DNA of 20,049 bases from an uncultured Pseudomonadota bacterium (GTDB taxonomy: Bacteria; Pseudomonadota; Gammaproteobacteria; Steroidobacterales; Steroidobacteraceae). The notes under the pieces are model-generated. The model was not told the DNA's origin. It saw only the letters and a program-made list of their open reading frames with translations, and made no database searches. Position 1 is the first letter of the stretch. Every line of letters starts with the position of its first letter. The position numbers and the translations under genes were made by a program. Below are positions 16,601 through 20,049 of this stretch, one piece after another. The stretch covers positions 1 to 20,049 of the forward strand of contig CAIVYV010000088.1 in NCBI GenBank assembly GCA_903910215.1. The letters run 5' to 3'.

Positions 16601-16737
16601 TCGAAACCGGAGATACGAAACGAAGGATCCTCTTCGCGCGGCACCGAGATGAACGCGTAAATGCCCATCGCCACGAGACAGAGAAAAGCCACCAGAGTGA
16701 ACTGATAGCGTCTGATCGGAAACTCGAGTATCGACAC
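13645..16737 (-). CDS. RND efflux pump, inner membrane permease (HAE-1-like)
   Basis: 1030 residues, the standard size of AcrB/MexF-type pumps: proton-driven export of hydrophobic compounds through a TolC channel. The usual plan is visible: one N-terminal span (about 14-32), a large periplasmic loop (33-330), six spans (about 335-545), a second loop and a final group of spans (about 855-1005). Proton-relay residues are present: Asp397-Asp398 in LGLLVDDSIVAVEN, Lys922 in GIEIKNSILLVDF and Thr959 in LLTSATA, equivalents of AcrB Asp407/408, Lys940 and Thr978. This pattern and the loops fit drug or lipid efflux better than heavy-metal pumps. GTG start at 16735-16737 with AGGGG 6 bases upstream; 9 bases after the adaptor gene. 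Last gene of the operon. Substrate unknown. Confidence 0.95.
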   Translation of the reverse strand: MSILEFPIRRYQFTLVAFLCLVAMGIYAFISVPREEDPSFRISGFDSAAIMPGADPKDLERLVAKPLEDRLAELDDVRQLETVIADGVSFTIVEFEAYADADKKYEEVLREVNTLRPNLPAELREISIRKFSPGLVNIVQYALVSTEAPYRELEDHARALKDVLKAVPGIRTSESWAYPPRELRVEVNLDRLADLKLNAARVIQALDSENANIPAGIIDVGSRSFTVKSTGAYETLDEVRNTVVSSIDGRIVRIRDVAEVRWAEGQWGHVGRYNGQRAVFVTANMKEGQNILKVRKALGEAVDRYQAGLPKRVTLELGFDQSRNVESRLDRLYIDFSIAIALVLITLLPLGLRAAGIVMISIPLSLAFGIAVLHFLGYSLNQLSIAGFVVALGLLVDDSIVAVENISRHVRLGYDRTRAAILGTRQIMLAVLGCTATLIFAFLPLMALPGTAGKFIRVLPTAVVATVVGSLLIALFIIPFLASRMLRDEDVGHSNRLLQRIMDAIHRYYRPALHYCLARPKATVATAIGGSLLLSFLLAPVLGSSLFPKADTPQFLVQVDTPTGTSLAETDRALRFVEAELDKLPGVQSVFTNLGRGNPQIYYNHIQRNESAGYGEIFVTLESYSTRKTPDLLDGLRTRLDQYPGARISVKEFVNGPPVSAPVAIRIVGPDLEVLDQLAREIETVLEKTPGTRDVRNPLKFPRTNIALQADIQKAALLGIPAVEIDRAARLAISGLPGGTFKDENGEQYPIVVRTPLDRRADYEALESARAMSVTGELVPLDQVASVQFEPAPVLVSRYLRERAVTVNAEVSRGENIAKVTADVVKQLDELEWPRGYRYVLGGDAEAGADAFGGIGTAIIVAIFGIFAILVLEFGSFRSTLIVLTVVPLGVFGGMLMLLITNNDISFTAAIGFIALIGIEIKNSILLVDFTNQLREEGVPLDEAIEQAGEIRFLPILLTSATAIGGLLPLAVQNIGLYSPMAWVIIGGLITSTLLARLVTPVMYKLIPPAGHEPKNIARGNQPDASGALL

Positions 16738-16746
16738 GGCGCGCCC

Positions 16747-17790
16747 CTAGTTGGCTTCGGTTGTAACAGGGCTGATGCGTTCGCCGTCGACGAGATAGAG
16801 CGCGCCTTCCGTGACGAGCGTGGTACCGATGGCAAGTCCACTCGAGAGCGCGACGGTGTCGCCTTCAATGAAGGCCACCTTCACCTCGCGTTTGCGCGCC
16901 ACCGTGCCGTCCACGACGAATACTTGAGCGATATCTCCATCACCTTCAACAAGTGCAGCAATGGGTATGTAAGTCAGGCTCGAGGTACTCGCGGCCGCGG
17001 GCGTGATTTGCAACTTGGCGACGAAACCGGTCGCCAGTTTGGTATCTGCAGAGACTTCGAACTGCACTTCGATCGGGAACAGCCCGTTGCGCGGATCTGC
17101 CGCAGCCGATACCTCGAGCACCTTGCCCGTGAAAACGCGCCCGGGATATGAATCGAGACGAATCTCCGCTCGATCTCCCACGTTGATGCGAACAAGATCG
17201 CGATCCGACACGGCTGCGCGCACGATATGACCGCGCTCGCTGCTGCCTAGGACGATGATGGGCTGCCCCGGCGGAACGAGTTCGCGCTCCTCGGCCAATT
17301 GACGCAGGATCACGCCGTCGCGGGGTGCCACGATGGTCGACTGACCGAGATTGAAGCGAGCCGCATCGCGTGCAGCGGCCGTGATGGCCGCCTGCGTACG
17401 CAGGTTTTGCAAAGCTTCCAGACTGATCACCTGATCCGCATGCAAACGTTCGCCGCGCTCCAGATCGCGAGCCGCCTTGTCTGCCACTTGCTTGGCTTGC
17501 TGGAACTGCGCATTGATTTCCGTGAGTTCGAGTTCTGCGAGGAGCTGGCCTTGCTTGACGGACTGCCCCTCCTGCACGGTGATCCGACGGATGATGCCGC
17601 CCGTCTTGAACGATAAGCGCATCTCGTCGCGTGCCGCGACGATGCCATTGGTCCTCAGGCTCGCGATGGCGGGGCCGCTCGACGCGATACCCGTACGCAC
17701 CGGTGTACCCTGATCGGCAGTGGGGTCCGATGGCGCAGCGCCACAGGCACTCAAGAAGAGAACCAGCATTAACGGCGTTAGATATTTCAC
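16747..17790 (-). CDS. RND periplasmic adaptor (membrane fusion) lipoprotein
   Basis: 347-residue adaptor linking the inner membrane pump to the outer membrane channel. It has a lipoprotein signal with lipobox LSAC (Cys16), so it is anchored in the inner membrane by its lipid. Next come a beta-barrel/lipoyl segment (about 40-80, with KTGGIIRRITVQEGQSVKQGQLLAEL spread over 62-88), a helical hairpin (about 90-140), the second lipoyl half with IVAPRDGVILR, and a C-terminal beta-barrel. GTG start at 17788-17790 overlaps the channel-gene stop (GTGA), with GGAG 10 bases upstream. Order channel-adaptor-pump with tight spacing supports one complex. Confidence 0.93.
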   Translation of the reverse strand: MKYLTPLMLVLFLSACGAAPSDPTADQGTPVRTGIASSGPAIASLRTNGIVAARDEMRLSFKTGGIIRRITVQEGQSVKQGQLLAELELTEINAQFQQAKQVADKAARDLERGERLHADQVISLEALQNLRTQAAITAAARDAARFNLGQSTIVAPRDGVILRQLAEERELVPPGQPIIVLGSSERGHIVRAAVSDRDLVRINVGDRAEIRLDSYPGRVFTGKVLEVSAAADPRNGLFPIEVQFEVSADTKLATGFVAKLQITPAAASTSSLTYIPIAALVEGDGDIAQVFVVDGTVARKREVKVAFIEGDTVALSSGLAIGTTLVTEGALYLVDGERISPVTTEAN

Positions 17791-19232
17791 GAGCGAGGGG
17801 CTCCAGTGGCGTAATCGAGGTCGGCTTGTCGTGCGAGTAATTCGAAACGCACGGCATTCAGATTCAACTCAGCGGCGGTGAGGCTGGTGCGCGCATCCAA
17901 AAACTCGACCTGACTGATCACGCCTTCGTCGCGTTTGCGACCCGCGATACGAAAGGCAGCGCGGGCGGCAGCGGCGCGCGCTTCAGCCACGTTCAGTGAG
18001 GCTTCACTCGTCTGCAATCGATCGAGTGCCTGTTGCACTTCGAGTGCGATCTGTTGCGCGAGCTGCACTCGTTGCGTTTCGATTTGGCGCAGGGCGAGCT
18101 TGGCTTCGCGCTCTTCCGCACGACGCGCGCCGCCATCGAACAGTGTCCAATTCAGCAGCAGGGAGACCGTGGCGTAATTGCGGCCGCGTCCGAATTCGTA
18201 TTTCTCACCCTGAGTGCCACCATCGACGGCGAGACCGAGCGAAGGAAGCCGCGCCGCGCGAGCGATGGCCACGCGCGATTCCACCGCTTTGACGTTGCCC
18301 TCGAATTGGCCGACGTCGGGTCGTTGCGTGAGAGCGAGTGAACGCAGTTGTTCGAGATCAATGGAGGCGCGCGCGAGCTCACCGTCGATGGTGGCATCGT
18401 CGAGCGTCATATCGAGCGGTCGATTCAACAAAAAATTCAGGTAGCTGCGCGCTTGATCGCGCAGTTGCCGGGTCTCGGTCAGTTGCTGCTCGACGGTGAG
18501 CAATTCGGCGCGGGCACGCAGCACCTGATCCTCGGTGATCGTGCCGTTACGAAACAGCGATTCGTTGATGCGCAGATTTTCTTGCAGCAGGGCTCGACTG
18601 GCGGCGACGATGTCGCTACTGCGGCTGGCGCGTAGCCAGTCGAGGTATCCGACCGCCACATCCCGCCGCAGACGCTGTTCGAGGGCAAGCCTCGCGTAGC
18701 TCGTCGCTTCCATCACGGCTCGCTGTGCACGTACGGCTGCCGGGATCGCCGGGGCGAACAGGGGCTGGCGTAGGCTGATCCGCGAGTCTTGCTCGCGTTC
18801 TCGCTGCAGGAGGAAGCGCGGGTCCTCGATGCTGCCGAAGCGCGGCGCCTTGCCGTCGGCGAGCAAGAGTTCATTCAGGGTCGCATAGACCGGGTTGAAG
18901 GCGGCCCCGAGCGGCAGCGACACCTCGCGGCCGCCCTCGGCACGGGTATAGCGGGCGCTCAGGTTGGCTTCCGGAAAGAAGCGCGCCCGGGCGGCATCGA
19001 GCAAAGCTTGGCTCCGCTCGACTTCGAGACCAGCCGCTTGTAGCGCGAGATTCGAGCGCAGGGCTTCGGCCACATAGGCATCTAGCATCTCGGCGACCGT
19101 CCGCTCAGCCGGAACCGGCAAGGTGGCTGCCGCCTCGAGGGTCGGCCCGGCGATCGAACCCGCCGCTGCGCCGGCGCTGCCGGCTGCGGTCATTAGCAGT
19201 GCGACGCAGAGGCGCGAGGTCCGATTCCTCAT
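17787..19232 (-). CDS. TolC-family outer membrane efflux channel
   Basis: 481 residues, usual for the family. An N-terminal signal peptide (about 1-25, Ala/Gly-rich c-region) precedes two tandem OEP repeats, each with long coiled-coil helices and short beta strands (first about 45-265, second about 270-475). Typical features are SLRQPLF near 155, a NLRINESLFRNGTI-type helix turn at about 225-240, SLLLNWTLFDGG near 355-366 and a YATG-like end. It forms the exit duct of the tripartite pump. ATG at 19230-19232 overlaps the stop of the TetR gene (ATGA) with no strong Shine-Dalgarno, so translation is probably coupled to the regulator. Confidence 0.93.
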   Translation of the reverse strand: MRNRTSRLCVALLMTAAGSAGAAAGSIAGPTLEAAATLPVPAERTVAEMLDAYVAEALRSNLALQAAGLEVERSQALLDAARARFFPEANLSARYTRAEGGREVSLPLGAAFNPVYATLNELLLADGKAPRFGSIEDPRFLLQREREQDSRISLRQPLFAPAIPAAVRAQRAVMEATSYARLALEQRLRRDVAVGYLDWLRASRSSDIVAASRALLQENLRINESLFRNGTITEDQVLRARAELLTVEQQLTETRQLRDQARSYLNFLLNRPLDMTLDDATIDGELARASIDLEQLRSLALTQRPDVGQFEGNVKAVESRVAIARAARLPSLGLAVDGGTQGEKYEFGRGRNYATVSLLLNWTLFDGGARRAEEREAKLALRQIETQRVQLAQQIALEVQQALDRLQTSEASLNVAEARAAAARAAFRIAGRKRDEGVISQVEFLDARTSLTAAELNLNAVRFELLARQADLDYATGAPRS

Positions 19233-19906
19233 GACCGAAGCACCGACGGACTTGCGATAGCCCGGGCCGCAAAGACGAAGCCCTGTTCGATGAGTTCGAG
19301 TTGGCTCACCCCCGCTGACTCGAGGCTGCCCGACTTGTGTTGGGTGAGCTGCAGCACCCCGTGCATCAGACCCCAGAGGGTCAAACCGAGGAGTGCCGAC
19401 GGCCCGGCATCGGGGCGGATGGAGCCATCGGCTTTGCCACGCTCGATGGCCTCGACGAGGATGTTTTGCAGCTCATCGCCTGCCTTCAGTGAGATGTCGA
19501 GCGAGGGGTCATCGGCGATCGGTGTGTGGGCTTCGACCTGTGCCAGCGCATCGAACAGGGTGGGGTGGTCGGAGGCAAAGCGGACGTAGGCTCGACCGCA
19601 GGCCTCGACTTGTTTGTAGCCCTGGGCCTCCGCAGCAACCGCCGCCGTGAACCGCTCGCGTAACACCTCGAGCGCCCGGACGCACAGGCCGATCAACAGG
19701 TCGTGCTTGTCCTTGAAGTAGACGTAGACGAGGGCGCGCGACAGCCGGGCCTTACGGGCGACCTGCTCCATCGTCATGGCTTCGAAACCCACGACTCCGG
19801 CGACTTCCGCCGCGGCCTCAAGGATCTCCAGTCGGCGACGTTCCTTTTCTTCGAGACGGCGTTCGGCGAGGTAGCTCATGCGGCGAATCTGCCGCGTCAT
19901 TGACAT
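19229..19906 (-). CDS. TetR/AcrR-family transcriptional regulator of the efflux operon
   Basis: 225 residues; ligand-responsive repressor. The N-terminal DNA-binding domain contains the helix-turn-helix MTMEQVARKARLSRALVYVYF (about 43-64) followed by KDKHDLL, the TetR signature. The C-terminal part is all-helical, with a WGLMHGVLQL segment near 170-185, typical of ligand-binding domains. Unlike many pump regulators it is the first gene of the operon it probably controls, not divergent. Start uncertain: ATG codons at 19906, 19900 and 19879 are in frame, none has a good Shine-Dalgarno, and the first two lie inside the palindrome. The start at 19879 gives the more usual N-terminal length and a leader of about 30 bases. 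Confidence 0.92.
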   Translation of the reverse strand: MSMTRQIRRMSYLAERRLEEKERRRLEILEAAAEVAGVVGFEAMTMEQVARKARLSRALVYVYFKDKHDLLIGLCVRALEVLRERFTAAVAAEAQGYKQVEACGRAYVRFASDHPTLFDALAQVEAHTPIADDPSLDISLKAGDELQNILVEAIERGKADGSIRPDAGPSALLGLTLWGLMHGVLQLTQHKSGSLESAGVSQLELIEQGFVFAARAIASPSVLRS

Positions 19907-19917
19907 TCTGTCAATGA
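19897..19917. promoter_or_regulatory. Perfect 9-3-9 palindrome, likely TetR operator
   Basis: Arms TCATTGACA (19897-19905) and TGTCAATGA (19909-19917) around TTC are exact complements. The site overlaps the putative -10, the expected transcription start and the first two candidate ATG codons of the TetR gene. Size and symmetry fit autoregulatory TetR-family operators; binding is inferred. Confidence 0.65.
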
Positions 19918-19922
19918 ATATA
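19917..19922 (-). promoter_or_regulatory. Candidate -10 element of the efflux operon
   Basis: TATATT on the minus strand (5 of 6 to TATAAT), immediately upstream of and sharing one base with the palindrome. No matching -35 was found at 16-18 bases; TTGAAA at 19953-19948 is too far. The surrounding 19918-19985 is AT-richer than the rest of the window, as expected for a promoter region. Confidence 0.3.
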
Positions 19923-19985
19923 CGAGCGTTTTATCTTTGGATTATTGTTTCAATTTGATGGCGATCGGAGCGGCGAGGTCTGGGC

Positions 19986-20049
19986 TTACAACATGGGCAG
20001 CCAGAAATGCAGCAACCAAAACACGATCATGCCACCCGCGATTGTTCCA
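19986..20049 (-). CDS. C-terminal end of a hydrophobic protein, truncated by window edge
   Basis: Reading into the window on the minus strand, codons from 20048 give GTIAGGMIVFWLLHFWLPML and a TAA at 19988-19986. The run is strongly hydrophobic with two Trp and one His, as in a last transmembrane segment. The frame stays open to the window edge. Too short to name a family. If real, it lies upstream of the efflux operon on the same strand, with 79 bases between it and the ATG at 19906, and no visible terminator hairpin. Confidence 0.4.
   Translation of the reverse strand, partial: GTIAGGMIVFWLLHFWLPML

Noticed and set aside
16946..17857. 303-codon minus-strand frame overlapping the adaptor and channel genes
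   Set aside because: Out-of-frame reading of two well supported genes, rich in Arg, Gly and Ser.

Overview
The window comes from a GC-rich (roughly 60 % by eye), very compactly coded Gram-negative genome. It encodes a TonB-dependent receptor, a tripartite RND/TolC efflux system, a lipoprotein adaptor and a Tat-type periplasmic oxidoreductase, all of which need an outer membrane. The protein style (a receptor of the Xanthomonas/Caulobacter type, a RimO of gammaproteobacterial length) suggests a proteobacterium, perhaps a gammaproteobacterium near Xanthomonadales/Steroidobacterales. That placement is inference. I saw no rRNA, tRNA, CRISPR array, insertion sequence or phage gene. The longest gene-free stretch is 184 bases (11387-11570).

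Layout. (1) 1-2481 (+): the 3' part of a TonB-dependent receptor whose 5' end lies outside the window. (2) 2471-3517 (-): a GT4-type glycosyltransferase, convergent with the receptor and overlapping its end. (3) 3635-5836 (+): a Tat-exported molybdopterin hydroxylase large subunit of the IorB type, with no iron-sulfur partner gene beside it. (4) 5823-7930 (-): rimO followed by a short-chain dehydrogenase (SDR) that unexpectedly starts with a signal peptide. (5) 8028-10568 (+): an overlapping set of FAD monooxygenase, SAM methyltransferase and a small unrecognised protein. (6) 10571-11386 (-): a second SDR. (7) 11571-13648 (+): a divergent UbiD-family protein whose stop overlaps the TTG start of a second SAM methyltransferase. 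(8) 13645-19906 (-): a regulator-first efflux operon in the order TetR, TolC-type channel, adaptor lipoprotein, RND pump. (9) 19986-20049 (-): the last 20 codons of a hydrophobic protein running off the right edge.

How the genes may work together. Genes 5-7 (flavin hydroxylase, two methyltransferases, SDR, UbiD-like protein) have the enzyme classes expected for modifying or degrading an aromatic or quinone-like compound, and the IorB-type hydroxylase would fit the same theme. No substrate can be named from sequence. The efflux operon looks self-regulated: a perfect 9-3-9 palindrome covers the start of the TetR gene. The most unusual protein is the UbiD homologue. It keeps the Asn/Arg signature and one metal-binding Glu, but the family's catalytic EGP[FY]G[ED] motif is not there.

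Gene ends are packed tightly. Four convergent pairs end within 14 bases of one another, and most same-strand neighbours overlap by 4-8 bases or lie under 10 bases apart.
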